Origin: Azospirillum sp.
GTDB taxonomy: Bacteria; Pseudomonadota; Alphaproteobacteria; Azospirillales; Azospirillaceae
DNA: 64,000 nt
Assembly: GCA_027486405.1 (NCBI GenBank)
Contig: JAIXPD010000038.1
Coordinates: forward strand, 48,652 to 112,651
Direction: 5' to 3'
The notes under the pieces were generated by a model, which was not told the origin of the DNA, did no database searches, and saw only the letters and a program-made list of their open reading frames with translations. A program made the position numbers and the translations under genes. How positions within the stretch are numbered: position 1 is the stretch's first letter; each line of letters starts with the position of its first letter. This document shows positions 1 through 8,895 of this stretch, piece after piece.

Positions 1-470
1 GTGACGGTCACGTCGAAGCTGCCGTTGCTGCCGGTGTCCGACGGCACGGCGGTCACGGTGTAACGCGCGCCGACGGTCAGCTTCGAATTGGCGGTGTCGA
101 CGCTGACCTTCATCGCATCGGGGTTGGCGTTGTAGGGCGACGTGATGCTGGCCGGTCCGGGCTGGAAGGGCATCAGATTGCTGGATTGCCAATCCGACGC
201 CAGCTTTTCCAGGGAGGTCAGCACCTTGTCGGCGGCCTGCACACGCGGGGCGGCCGTGCTGATGTTCTGGATGTAATTGTCCCGCCGCGCCATTTCGGAG
301 CGCAGGTCCAGAAGCTTCTGCGTGTCGGTCCCATAGGCGTTGAGGTCGGTTGACTTCTTGCCCGTGGTGAGTTGTTGCGACAGCGTATCCACGTTGTTCT
401 GGCCGTTGGACAGATTCCGGACCAGACTCAGATACTGCGAGTAGCTGCTTACTTGCGTTATCGAGCTCAT
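1..470 (-). CDS. flgL: Flagellar hook-associated protein 3 (FlgL), partial, 3' end outside window
   Basis: FlgL forms the hook-filament junction together with FlgK. The start ATG at 470 overlaps the flgK stop as ATGA, so the two are translationally coupled. The readable protein begins MSSITQVSSYSQYLSLVRNL and continues with a flagellin-like N-terminal helical region (NGQNNVDTLSQQLTTGKK, then LLDLRSEMARRDNYIQNI), which is the usual FlgL/flagellin D0-D1 pattern. About 156 residues are visible before the window ends. The family and the position directly downstream of flgK agree. It could in principle be another flagellin-like protein, but the flgK-flgL order makes FlgL by far the best reading. 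Confidence 0.85.
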   Translation of the reverse strand, partial: MSSITQVSSYSQYLSLVRNLSNGQNNVDTLSQQLTTGKKSTDLNAYGTDTQKLLDLRSEMARRDNYIQNISTAAPRVQAADKVLTSLEKLASDWQSSNLMPFQPGPASITSPYNANPDAMKVSVDTANSKLTVGARYTVTAVPSDTGSNGSFDVTV

Positions 471-1873
471 CTGACCACAGCCTCCAGCGCATCAAACATT
501 GCATTGGCCACTTGCATGACTCGTGCCGAAGCCTGATACGATGTTTGAAGCTGCTGGAGATTGGCGATTTCCTCGTCGATGTTCACGCCGGTGTTGGAGT
601 GGTAACGCTCCGTCAGAAGCTGGAGGGACGATTTGTCGCCCGCCTGCTTGTCGTTGACCGACTTGGCCGCCCCCATCCAATTGCCGGTGATGGCGCTGGC
701 CATCCCGGCATAGCTGGTGTCGGTCAGGGCCAGCCCGTCGGCGGTCAGGTTGCGGCCCGTCGCCTTCATCGCGTCGTTGACGTCGTTGACCGCCAATTTC
801 TTCACTTTTGCCGTATTGTCCAACAGCTTAGCGTTCACCGAGATGGTGAAGCGGTCGCTGCCGGTGAAGAACTGGTCGGCCTGTTCGCCGTCGCCAGCGG
901 TGGCGTTGTCATAGGCGTCGCGGAAGCTGGTGGGTTCACCCTCCTTGGTGGCGCTGGTGAAGGCCGACGCGAACTGATCCAACTGGGACCGCAGCTTGCG
1001 GATCACCTCCGCCGTCGGGTCGCCGCTGGCCGGCTTGGGCGGATCGGATTGCGAACCGTCCTGCCGCATCTTCAGCAGGGCACCCAGCTTGCCGTCGGTC
1101 AGGTGGCCGTTGATCGAGGTGACATTGTTGCCGACCTGTAGGTTGATATTGCCGCCATCGAAGGAAAGACTTGCCGGTTCGGCATCGACCAGCGCCAGGC
1201 CGCTCGGCGAGAACAGGGCGACGCGGCCGTCCGGGCGGTCCACCGTGCGGATGCTCATGTAGCCGCTCAGCTCGCGGATCAGGCCGTCGCGCTTGTCGGC
1301 AACCTCGTTCCCGGCCGACCCCTGGCTTTTCAGCGACACGATGTCGTTGTTGATCTGGTTGATCTGCTTCATCAGGCCGTTGACCGTGGACAGGGAATTG
1401 TCCATGTCCTGCTGCATGTCGCGATCCATCTTCTCCACGCCTTCCGACACGCGGCGGATTTCCCGCGCGAAATTGTCGGCCGACTGGACGAGCTGGTATT
1501 GGGCCGTTTCGTTTTCCGGGGATGTGGCCAGCGTGCTCCACGCCGCCTGAAACTTGTCGGCGTAGCTGTTGATCAGCGGGGTGCCGTTGGTGGTGCGCAG
1601 CAGGTCGCCCAACTGCTGCATGTAGGTCGATTGGACCTCCGACCCTCCGTTGCGCGACGTCAGATCCTGGACCTGCCCACGCAGAGCCGTGTCAACCTCG
1701 CGCCGGTATTGGGTGGTGACGACCTGACCGGAGCCATCCACCATCTGTTGGGCGGTGTGGCGCGTGCGGTTGGGGTCGTCGGCCCGGGCGATGTTGTCCG
1801 AAACCAGCTTGACGTTGGTCTGGACGGTGCGCAGGCCGGCGGTTGCGCTGTTGAGGGCTCCGAAGAGAGACAT
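467..1873 (-). CDS. flgK: Flagellar hook-associated protein 1 (FlgK)
   Basis: FlgK is the first hook-filament junction protein, exported by the flagellar type III system and assembled on the hook tip. The 468-residue product starts MSLFGALNSATAGLRTVQTNV, the rod/hook family N-terminal motif with the SDNIA signature near residue 25, and ends with a helix containing NLQQLQTSYQASARVMQVANAMFDALEAVVR, in pieces typical of the FlgK C-terminus. It is at the short end for the family, so the exposed middle domains are small. It lies downstream of flgE and is coupled to flgL by an ATGA overlap. A 7-bp GC hairpin sits in the flgE-flgK gap. Confidence 0.92.
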   Translation of the reverse strand: MSLFGALNSATAGLRTVQTNVKLVSDNIARADDPNRTRHTAQQMVDGSGQVVTTQYRREVDTALRGQVQDLTSRNGGSEVQSTYMQQLGDLLRTTNGTPLINSYADKFQAAWSTLATSPENETAQYQLVQSADNFAREIRRVSEGVEKMDRDMQQDMDNSLSTVNGLMKQINQINNDIVSLKSQGSAGNEVADKRDGLIRELSGYMSIRTVDRPDGRVALFSPSGLALVDAEPASLSFDGGNINLQVGNNVTSINGHLTDGKLGALLKMRQDGSQSDPPKPASGDPTAEVIRKLRSQLDQFASAFTSATKEGEPTSFRDAYDNATAGDGEQADQFFTGSDRFTISVNAKLLDNTAKVKKLAVNDVNDAMKATGRNLTADGLALTDTSYAGMASAITGNWMGAAKSVNDKQAGDKSSLQLLTERYHSNTGVNIDEEIANLQQLQTSYQASARVMQVANAMFDALEAVVR

Positions 1874-1909
1874 GGCCGTTGACCTTTCGTCAGGCAGGGG
1901 GAGGGATTC

Positions 1910-1926
1910 GGCGGCCCCAGGCCGCC
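1910..1926. other. Perfect GC hairpin in the flgE-flgK gap
   Basis: GGCGGCC at 1910-1916 is the exact complement of GGCCGCC at 1920-1926, with a 3-nt loop. It lies about 37 bases ahead of the flgK start on the minus strand. No U-run follows, so it is not a convincing intrinsic terminator. It could instead act as a pause site or a 3'-end stabiliser for flgE mRNA. Confidence 0.5.
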
Positions 1927-1982
1927 GTTCCCATCAAACGCACTCTTTGAGTTGCACCCCTCAGGCGTTCAAAAAACCGCGA

Positions 1983-4637
1983 TTAGCGCTTCAGGCCGAG
2001 GACTTCCTGAAGCATTTCATCCGAAGTCGTCACGATCTTCGTGTTCGCGGAGTAGGAGCGCTGGGTCACGATCAACTTGGTGAATTCATCAGCAATGTCG
2101 ACGTTCGACCCTTCGGTGCTGTTCGCGATCACCGCACCGGCACCGTTCGTTTCTGGATCGTTGAAGTTCGGCTTGCCCGCGTCTTCGCTTTCCAGGAACA
2201 CACCACCCGACTCACGCTGCAAGGCGTTCGGGTTGTTGAAGGTGATGATCGGAACCTTGGCGATCACCTTCGACCGGCCATTGTCGTAATTGACCAGCAC
2301 GTTGCCGTTGTCGCCGAACACCACATCCTTGAACTGTCCGCGCGGCGCGCCGTTCTGCACCAATTGGGTCACGTTCATTTCGGTCCCGGCGTATTGGGTC
2401 AGGCCGCCGGGCTTCTGGTACTTACCCATGTTCAGCGTGACCTGCTGCGGACCAAAACCGTAATCCACGGTGAAGGTGACGGTGGCGGCCGAACCGGCCG
2501 ATTGGGTGGCAGCGCTGACCGCCGTGCCGGTGCCGACCAGGGCCGTGGAGATGTTGGTCAGCGTGCCGACCGTCTCCGGGGTCTTGCCAAAGGTCAGGCC
2601 GATGTGGGCCGGGGTCTGCCCGGCCACGCAGGTCTGATCCAGGGTGAACTGATTGGCGGTGGTGTTCGTCACCGTGCCGGTCGCCGTGGCGTCGCTGCTG
2701 ACGGTCAGGATGTTGCCCGACACCGAGGCCGTGCCGCCCGCCGCGTTGATGCGGGTGGCGAAGTAGTTCATCACCGCGTTCGGCGTGCCATAGGTCCCGT
2801 GGTTCCCCGCCGTGATCGCCAGCGAATAGGTGGTCCCGCCCGCCGTCACGGTGTAGGTGTCGCCGATGTCCGTCACCGACGCGCCCCCCATCGTGATGGT
2901 CCCGCTGCCGGTCATCGTCTGGGTGAAGGCCGGATCGGTCGCCGTCTTCGCCGTGATGGTGATGACGCCGCCCTGGGCGGACGCCGTGACCGGCAGCGAG
3001 GTGTTGGAGTTGATCTTGTTCGCCAGCGCGGCGGTGATGTCCTCCATCGACAGTTCGTCGCCGGTGGTGCTGTAGGTCACGGGCGTGCCGTTGACGCTCA
3101 GGGAATAGAGCGTGCCGACGTCGCCCGGCGTGCCGGTCAGCGTCACGGTGCGGCTCTGGCGGACACCGGCCACGTTGGCGGTCGAAAAGACGCCGGTCAT
3201 CGTGTTGGCGGCGGAGCTGGAGTTGATGACCCCGCTCGACGTCGCCGCGATGGTTCCGGCGGCCGTGCTGTTCTGGATGCTCAGGACGCCGCCGGTGGCC
3301 GACGCCGTCACCCCCAGCCCCGCCGCGTTGATGCGGTTGGCCAGTTCCTGCACCACGCCGGTGATGTTGGCGTAGTTGGAATAGGTCTGCGCCGTCACGG
3401 TGACGCGCAGGGTCGTGCTGGTGGAGGCCGCACCGGTCTGCACGCGGATCTGATAGACGTCGCCGATGTCGATCTGCGATTGCGGGAAGGAATAACGGTC
3501 GATCTGCCCGGCGGTGGAGGTCGCCGCCGTCGTCGTCGGGCCGGTGATGCTGTTGGTGGTGGGCGAGGCGCTGCTGACGCTCTGGCTGATCTTGAACGGC
3601 GTGCCGGAGTTGCGGGCGGTGACGTGGATCACGTTGTTCGTGACCGTCGCCAGCACCGGGGCGGCGGGCGAAGCCGAGTTGATCTGGTTGGCCAGCACCC
3701 CCGCCAGACCCGAATAGGTGCGGATCGACGAGATGTTGTCCGCCGTGATCTTCAGGCTGTAATTCGTGCCGTCGACCGTCACGGTGTAGGTTTCACCGAT
3801 GCGCAGATTGTCCTGGCCGTTGGTGTTCTGGCCGGAAATCACCACGGCGTTGACCTGCGAGATCGCGGTCACACCGGCGATGTTCTGGCCAAAGGTCGCC
3901 GTCGCCGGATAGCCGGAGAAAGTCCCGTCCACCGGCTTCGCGTTCGAACCGGGGGCCTCGATCACCATCCGCCAGTCGCTGCCCGCCTGTTGGCGCCACT
4001 TGAAATTGACGGTGCGCGGGTTGCCCTGCGTGTCGAAGATCTGGATGCTGGAGTCGGGAACCTTCTGACCGGCGGTCGGGGTGGCGGGCAGGTTGGCCGA
4101 CAGGTCGATCCCCGAGGTGGAGGTCGGCTTGTCGATCAGCGAGCTGACCTGGATGGGGGCGACCTGGTCCTTCTTCAACTGGCCCGTCACCGGATCCGTC
4201 ACCCAGCCGTTCAGGGCATAGCCCGCGCTGTTGACGAGATAGCGGTTCTTGTCCAGTTCGAAGTCACCCGCGCGGGTGTAGTAGGAGGCCGACGCGCTCA
4301 CCGTGCCGGTCTGGGTCTGCACCGTGCTGGAGGTGGTCCCCTGCGTGCTCACCTTGGAGACGCTGAAAAAGCCCTGGCCCTGGATGGCGATGTTGGTCGG
4401 GCTTTGCACCTGGGTCAGGCTGCCCTGGATGTTGTTCATGAAGACCGGCTGGGCGGTCACGCCGCCCGGCGCATGCAGACGTTGGCTCGATTGCAGGACC
4501 ATCGTTTCGAACGCCGAGTCCACCCGCTTGTAGCCGATGGTCGAGGAGTTCGCGATGTTGTCCGAGATGTGGCCCAGCGCCTTCGACTGTGCACTCAAGC
4601 CGAGGACGGCGGTTGTCATCGAACCGAAGATGCTCAT
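1983..4637 (-). CDS. flgE: Flagellar hook protein FlgE, enlarged form
   Basis: FlgE polymerises into the flagellar hook. The N-terminus (MSIFGSMTTAVLGLSAQSKAL, SDNIANSSTIGYKRVD) and C-terminus (SNVDIADEFTKLIVTQRSYSANTKIV) are the conserved hook core, and residues 60-250 carry the FlgE body. At 884 residues it is about twice the usual 400-450. The extra length lies between residues about 270 and 690 and contains four related modules (near 280-350, 391-462, 505-565 and 590-660). Each has an IG(D/E)xYxxxV start, an LANxIN helix and a short beta segment rich in Thr, Ser and Ala. One cysteine (about residue 670) is present in this otherwise Cys-free exported protein. A sigma-54-type promoter lies directly upstream. 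Confidence 0.93.
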   Translation of the reverse strand: MSIFGSMTTAVLGLSAQSKALGHISDNIANSSTIGYKRVDSAFETMVLQSSQRLHAPGGVTAQPVFMNNIQGSLTQVQSPTNIAIQGQGFFSVSKVSTQGTTSSTVQTQTGTVSASASYYTRAGDFELDKNRYLVNSAGYALNGWVTDPVTGQLKKDQVAPIQVSSLIDKPTSTSGIDLSANLPATPTAGQKVPDSSIQIFDTQGNPRTVNFKWRQQAGSDWRMVIEAPGSNAKPVDGTFSGYPATATFGQNIAGVTAISQVNAVVISGQNTNGQDNLRIGETYTVTVDGTNYSLKITADNISSIRTYSGLAGVLANQINSASPAAPVLATVTNNVIHVTARNSGTPFKISQSVSSASPTTNSITGPTTTAATSTAGQIDRYSFPQSQIDIGDVYQIRVQTGAASTSTTLRVTVTAQTYSNYANITGVVQELANRINAAGLGVTASATGGVLSIQNSTAAGTIAATSSGVINSSSAANTMTGVFSTANVAGVRQSRTVTLTGTPGDVGTLYSLSVNGTPVTYSTTGDELSMEDITAALANKINSNTSLPVTASAQGGVITITAKTATDPAFTQTMTGSGTITMGGASVTDIGDTYTVTAGGTTYSLAITAGNHGTYGTPNAVMNYFATRINAAGGTASVSGNILTVSSDATATGTVTNTTANQFTLDQTCVAGQTPAHIGLTFGKTPETVGTLTNISTALVGTGTAVSAATQSAGSAATVTFTVDYGFGPQQVTLNMGKYQKPGGLTQYAGTEMNVTQLVQNGAPRGQFKDVVFGDNGNVLVNYDNGRSKVIAKVPIITFNNPNALQRESGGVFLESEDAGKPNFNDPETNGAGAVIANSTEGSNVDIADEFTKLIVTQRSYSANTKIVTTSDEMLQEVLGLKR

Positions 4638-4682
4638 GGCCGGGGGTCTCCAAAAGAAGGCGAACGTCGTTGCCGGTTCTAT

Positions 4683-4698
4683 TGCAAACCCAATGCCA
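4683..4698 (-). promoter_or_regulatory. Sigma-54 (-24/-12) promoter for flgE
   Basis: Read on the minus strand the sequence is TGGCATTGGGTTTGCA. It matches TGGCAC-N5-TTGCA, with the GG and GC doublets separated by exactly 10 bases. It lies about 46 bases upstream of the flgE ATG. Hook genes are commonly RpoN-dependent class II genes in alphaproteobacteria, so position and motif agree. Confidence 0.75.
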
Positions 4699-4832
4699 AC
4701 TCTGAAAGCCGCTTCTAGAGACCTGTTTTTCCGCCTTTTTCGCGCGACTCGGGGGCCAAAGGCACCTTTTTGCCGGGCGGTGGGAAAGTTTCGCCTAGTG
4801 GGGCGGAACGGACGGCGGGAAGAAAACGCCGG

Positions 4833-6998
4833 TCAGCGCGCCGCCCAGCCATCCTTCAGGCTGCGGCCAAAATCCAGGATGCGTTCCACCGCCGCGTGAC
4901 GGGCGTCGACGGCGGCAAAGCGTTGACGGGCCTCCTCCGCCTCCGCCCGGTGGAACGCCGGATCCTGGCAGAGGCGCTTGGCCCGTTCGACATAGGCGTC
5001 CCAGCCGTCCAGCGCGCGGGCGGCCCCGACCACCGCCGCGACATCGCCCTGGTTGAGCGTCACCACCGGCACCCCGTCGGCCAGGGCATAGGCCGCGCTG
5101 CCGCCACCGCCCTGGCGCGGCGGGTTGAGGTAGGCGTCGGCCACCCGGTACAGCGCCCGGATTTCGCCGACAAACCCCAAACAGACCAAGCGGTCGGCGT
5201 GGCGGGCGCGCGCCAGCCGGGCGGGCAGGGACTGCACCGGCCCGGCAAAGGCGACCACCGCCCCCGGGCAGAGATCCAGCAAACGGTCCAGTTGCCCGAC
5301 AAAGACCGGCGTCACCTCGTCGTCCAGCCGTCCGCCGACCACCGTGAACAGGAAGGAGCCATCGGTCAGGCCAAAGGCGGCGCGATTGGCCGTCGCCGCC
5401 GGGGGTGGGGCGGAATAGCCGAAAACGAAGGGGCGGAGCCGGTCGGCGAACGGGGGGCGATACTCTTCGGGCACGCCGCGCGTCGGATCGCCGCCGTCGA
5501 AGCTCAGCAGAATGTCGGCCATCGAACAGGTCAGGCCGCTGGTGGTGGGAATGCACAGGGTCGGGCGTTTTCCGGCGAACAGATCGGCCGCCAACACCGA
5601 CCCGCCAAAGGACACCACCAGATCGGGATCGAACCCCTCGATGGTGGCGACCAGATCGCGGATCTTCGTTTCGGACAGGCTGGCGTCCATCGACGACCAG
5701 CTTGGCACACTCGCCACCCCGTCCGTCACCGGCATCGCCCCGTGCAGGCTGGGCGTCACCACCGCCTGAAAGGCGGGGACAAAGGCCGTGATGATTTGGC
5801 TGGGCAGCAGATTGCCGTTCACCAACAGCACCTTGCGGCCAAAATCATCCTGCATCCGCCGCGCGTAATCGAAGGCGTCGCGCGAGGGCTGGTGCATCGG
5901 CTGGGTGAATTGGTTGGTGACGATCGCCACCCGCTGCGGGGATCCCGGCGTCACCGCCGGGGCGGCGATGGGAACGGCGTAGCGGCGGCGGAGTTCGCGC
6001 AGGATCCAGCGGTAGAAGCGGGGCAAGTCCCCCGCCGTGAAGGCCGACAGGCGGGTCCCGAGCGGGCGGCCCAAAAACACCTGACGGCTGATCGACCAAT
6101 AGACCGCGTGGGCGACGTCCAGCGGCCAATCGGCCCCGTTGCCGATCACCGTGTGGATCAGGCGTTCGTAATGGTAAAGATCGCCGCTGAGGCGGAATTG
6201 CGCCGACGCGTCGAGGATCGGGTCGCCGCAGAGCGGTTCCTCCTCCAACGCCTCCAACACCGCGCGCGGGGCGCTGGTCTGGTCCCCCACCAGGGTGGCG
6301 CACAGCCGGTCGATGGCGGCCAGCCGCTCCACCCCGCCGCTGCGGTCGCAGCACAAGGCCCGCAGCTCTTGCAGGGCGACATCGGCCCACGCCTCAACTC
6401 CCGACCGGGAGGACGGGGTGTCGGGGCCGGTGGCGGGCAGATGCGGGGCCAGGGCGTCGCGCCGGTGCCGGGCGTCGGCGTGGGCGGGATCATGGGCCAG
6501 ACATTGATCGAAGGCGTGCGCGGCCTCGACCTTGCGGTTCAGCCCCTCCAGCGCCACGCCCAGCCCGTGCCAGGATTGGGCGGAGGTGGGATCGCGGGCC
6601 AGCGCCCGGCGGAAGCTGTCCGCCGCCTCCTGCGCCCGCCCGCGCGCCAGTTCGACCACGCCGAGATTGCGGTGCGCCTCGATGAAACCGGCGTCGCGCT
6701 TCAACGCCTCCCGGTGCGCCTCGGCCGCCTGATCGAGCGCACCGGTGGCGCGCAGCGCTTCGCCGAGGTTGCTGTGAAAGGCGGGGTTGCTGTCGTCCAG
6801 CGCGATGGCGCGGCGGATGACGTTGATGGCGGTCATCGGATCGCCGGTCTGATAGGCGATGACGCCGATCAGGTGGGTGGCGTCGGGGTTGCTGCGGTCG
6901 CTGGCCAACACCTGCCGGTACAGCGCCAACGCCCCCGGCAGATTGCCGGACTGGTGGGCGGCCACCCCTTGGCGGAGCCGTTCGGCGCTGTCGGTCAT
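4833..6998 (-). CDS. TPR-domain glycosyltransferase (GT-B-like C-terminus)
   Basis: This is a 721-residue protein whose ATG at 6998 overlaps the stop of the upstream gene as ATGA; longer upstream frames are not needed. Residues 1-200 are about five TPR units (for example NPDATHLIGVIAYQTGD, NPAFHSNLGEALRATGA, SAQSWHGLGVALEGLNR). The C-terminal half looks like a GT-B glycosyltransferase: LVVSFGGSV, LFTVVGGRLDDE, LVCLGFVGEIRALYRVADAYLNP and SAAYALADGVPVVTLNQGD resemble the donor-binding half. The architecture recalls TPR-linked O-glycosyltransferases. Because it sits next to hook genes, flagellin or surface-polysaccharide glycosylation is a reasonable inference. The substrate is unknown. Confidence 0.75.
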   Translation of the reverse strand: MTDSAERLRQGVAAHQSGNLPGALALYRQVLASDRSNPDATHLIGVIAYQTGDPMTAINVIRRAIALDDSNPAFHSNLGEALRATGALDQAAEAHREALKRDAGFIEAHRNLGVVELARGRAQEAADSFRRALARDPTSAQSWHGLGVALEGLNRKVEAAHAFDQCLAHDPAHADARHRRDALAPHLPATGPDTPSSRSGVEAWADVALQELRALCCDRSGGVERLAAIDRLCATLVGDQTSAPRAVLEALEEEPLCGDPILDASAQFRLSGDLYHYERLIHTVIGNGADWPLDVAHAVYWSISRQVFLGRPLGTRLSAFTAGDLPRFYRWILRELRRRYAVPIAAPAVTPGSPQRVAIVTNQFTQPMHQPSRDAFDYARRMQDDFGRKVLLVNGNLLPSQIITAFVPAFQAVVTPSLHGAMPVTDGVASVPSWSSMDASLSETKIRDLVATIEGFDPDLVVSFGGSVLAADLFAGKRPTLCIPTTSGLTCSMADILLSFDGGDPTRGVPEEYRPPFADRLRPFVFGYSAPPPAATANRAAFGLTDGSFLFTVVGGRLDDEVTPVFVGQLDRLLDLCPGAVVAFAGPVQSLPARLARARHADRLVCLGFVGEIRALYRVADAYLNPPRQGGGGSAAYALADGVPVVTLNQGDVAAVVGAARALDGWDAYVERAKRLCQDPAFHRAEAEEARQRFAAVDARHAAVERILDFGRSLKDGWAAR

Positions 6999-8479
6999 GC
7001 CGGATCCGCCGATTGGGATTGGGGTTGGGACGGTTGCCGCAAAACCGCCCGGCGCGCGTGGCCTCGCAGCGCGACGGCGACGGTTCCCACAACCGTGTCC
7101 CAATCACCGGGGTGGGCTTGCCGGAACAGGCGCAGGGACGGATACCAAGGGCTGTCGTCGCGGTCGAGCAGCCACCGCCAATCGGGGGCGTAGGGCAGCA
7201 GCAGCCAGGCCGGAACCCCCATCGCCCCCGCCAGATGAACAATGGCGGTGTCCACGCTGATGAGCAGATCAAGGTTGGCGAGGATCGCCGCCGTGTCGGC
7301 GAAATCCCGCACCCGGCCCATCGGATCCTCCACCACGCCCGGAGCCAGCGCGTCGAGCGCGCCGCGCCCGTCCCCGGCCTGAAGGCTGATGACGCGCACG
7401 CCGGGCACGGCCAGCAGCGGGCGCAGCGCCGCCACCGGCAGGGAGCGGTTGCGGTCGTTGCGGTGGCGCGGGTTGCCCGCCCAGACCAGACCAACCCGCA
7501 GCCCCTCCGCCCCCTCGGCCAAGCGGTCGCGCCACAGGTTGCGGTCGCCGCGTTCAGGGGCCAGATAGGGGATCGGGGCGGGGATGCTGGCCAGATCGGT
7601 GCCAAAGGCGCGCGGCAGGCTCATCAACGGGCAATGACGATCGTGCGGCGGCGGTTCCGGCCCGCGCACCAGCACCGGGATCGACGGGTCCAGGCTGGCC
7701 TGGAAGAGACGAAGAAGCCCCGCGCTGACCTCCACCACCACCCGCCCACCGGCCCGCGCCACCAACGGGGCGTAGCGGATGAACTGCATGGCGTCGCCGA
7801 ACCCCTGCTCCATGTGCAGCAGGATGGTGGCCCCGTTCAGCGGTTCCCCGGCCCAGGGCGGGGCGGACAGCCGTCGCCAGCGCCGTTCGAACCCCTCCCA
7901 TCCGCTGGGCAGGTCGCCGCGCACCAACCGACCGACGGCGCGCGCCAGATGGATGGCGGCGTTGCCCGGCTGCCGCGCCAGGGCGTGATCGAACCAGCCT
8001 TCGGCCTCGTCAAAGCGCTGCTGGTCGCGCAGCACCGTTCCCAGATTGAGCAGCGTTTCGGCGTGGCCGGGCCGCAGGGCGTTGGCCCGGTGCAGCCACG
8101 CGGCGGCCAGCGGGTAGCGCGCCAGCGCATGAAGCGTGGCCCCCAGCCCGTCCAGCGCGTCCGCCGCCGCCGGATCCAGCGCCAGGGCACAGCGCAGCAC
8201 CGCCTCGGCCTCCTCCGGCCGTTCGGCGGCGCGCAAGGCACCGCCCAGATGCGCCCAGGGTTGGGCGGCCAGCGGGCGGACCCGCAAGGACCGGCGCAGA
8301 AGGGGGACCGCCGGGCCGGGCTGCCCCAGTTGCGCCCGCAACACGCCAAGCAGGTGCAGCGCGTCGGGCTGGGCCGGATCGACGCCCAAGATCAGCCGGT
8401 AATTCCGCTCCGCCGCGTCGGTGCGTCCGGCCATGTGATGGTTGACGGCAGCGTCGAGAGCGTCCAGGAGTGTCGCCAT
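6995..8479 (-). CDS. TPR protein with glycosyltransferase family 9-like C-terminus
   Basis: A 494-residue protein. The N-terminal 270 residues are successive TPR units (PDALHLLGVLRAQLGQ, AQPWAHLGGALRAAERPEEA, ADALDGLGATLHALARY, AETLLNLGTVLRDQQRFDEA). The C-terminal 220 residues match the heptosyltransferase-like domain often fused to TPRs: ILLHMEQGFGDAMQFIRYAP, VGLVWAGNPRHRNDRNRSLP, and LDLLISVDTAIVHLAGAMGVPAWLLLP in pieces, where the SVDTA.HLAGA stretch is the family hallmark. It is translationally coupled to the next TPR-glycosyltransferase by ATGA, so the two probably act together. The acceptor is not known; flagellin is plausible given the neighbouring flg genes. Confidence 0.82.
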   Translation of the reverse strand: MATLLDALDAAVNHHMAGRTDAAERNYRLILGVDPAQPDALHLLGVLRAQLGQPGPAVPLLRRSLRVRPLAAQPWAHLGGALRAAERPEEAEAVLRCALALDPAAADALDGLGATLHALARYPLAAAWLHRANALRPGHAETLLNLGTVLRDQQRFDEAEGWFDHALARQPGNAAIHLARAVGRLVRGDLPSGWEGFERRWRRLSAPPWAGEPLNGATILLHMEQGFGDAMQFIRYAPLVARAGGRVVVEVSAGLLRLFQASLDPSIPVLVRGPEPPPHDRHCPLMSLPRAFGTDLASIPAPIPYLAPERGDRNLWRDRLAEGAEGLRVGLVWAGNPRHRNDRNRSLPVAALRPLLAVPGVRVISLQAGDGRGALDALAPGVVEDPMGRVRDFADTAAILANLDLLISVDTAIVHLAGAMGVPAWLLLPYAPDWRWLLDRDDSPWYPSLRLFRQAHPGDWDTVVGTVAVALRGHARRAVLRQPSQPQSQSADPA

Positions 8480-8540
8480 ACCCCTTGTTTACACCGGCCC
8501 GCCCCGGTTAGGCGAGCACCCATTGACCCCAAGCGCGTGG

Positions 8541-8879
8541 ATGACCATGGACGACCGTTTGCCGACGCATCTCTGGGTGATGTCCCACATCCGCGCCGCC
8601 GACGCGCAGGGCGTGTCGATCATGGTGGTGCGCAAGGGCGACCCCAGCCGGGGGACCGTGATCCTGAAGCTGAACCGGTTGGACCGCAGCTTTTCCGTGC
8701 TGGTGCAAACCCACGACGGCGACCGGCTGTTCTGGACACGCGGCACCGGCCCCGATCCGGTGACGGAGGCCGACGCCGACGCCTACATCGCCCGGCAGAC
8801 CCGCTACGATCCCGATGTCTGGGTGCTGGAGGTCGAAGACCGCCAGGGCCGCCACTGGTTCGAGGGGACCATCCGCTGA
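8541..8879 (+). CDS. DUF1491 family protein
   Basis: A small protein of about 112 residues, divergent from the TPR genes. From MDDRLPTHLWVMSHIR through VSIMVVRKGDPSRGTVILKLNR, ADADAYIARQTRYDPDVWVLEVEDR and GRHWFEGTIR it follows the DUF1491 pattern found almost only in alphaproteobacteria. No enzymatic motif is visible and the function of the family is unknown. The start is either 8541 or the next ATG at 8547; a longer upstream frame exists but runs into the divergent promoter region. Confidence 0.8.
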   Translation: MTMDDRLPTHLWVMSHIRAADAQGVSIMVVRKGDPSRGTVILKLNRLDRSFSVLVQTHDGDRLFWTRGTGPDPVTEADADAYIARQTRYDPDVWVLEVEDRQGRHWFEGTIR

Positions 8880-8895
8880 CGCCCCGCCACTCCGC

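Noticed and set aside
1755..4718. A 987-residue open frame on the plus strand opposite flgE
   Set aside because: It is the antisense shadow of flgE and flgK in GC-rich DNA. Its composition (Arg, Gly, His, Asp) is typical of such shadows, and it has no recognisable domain.
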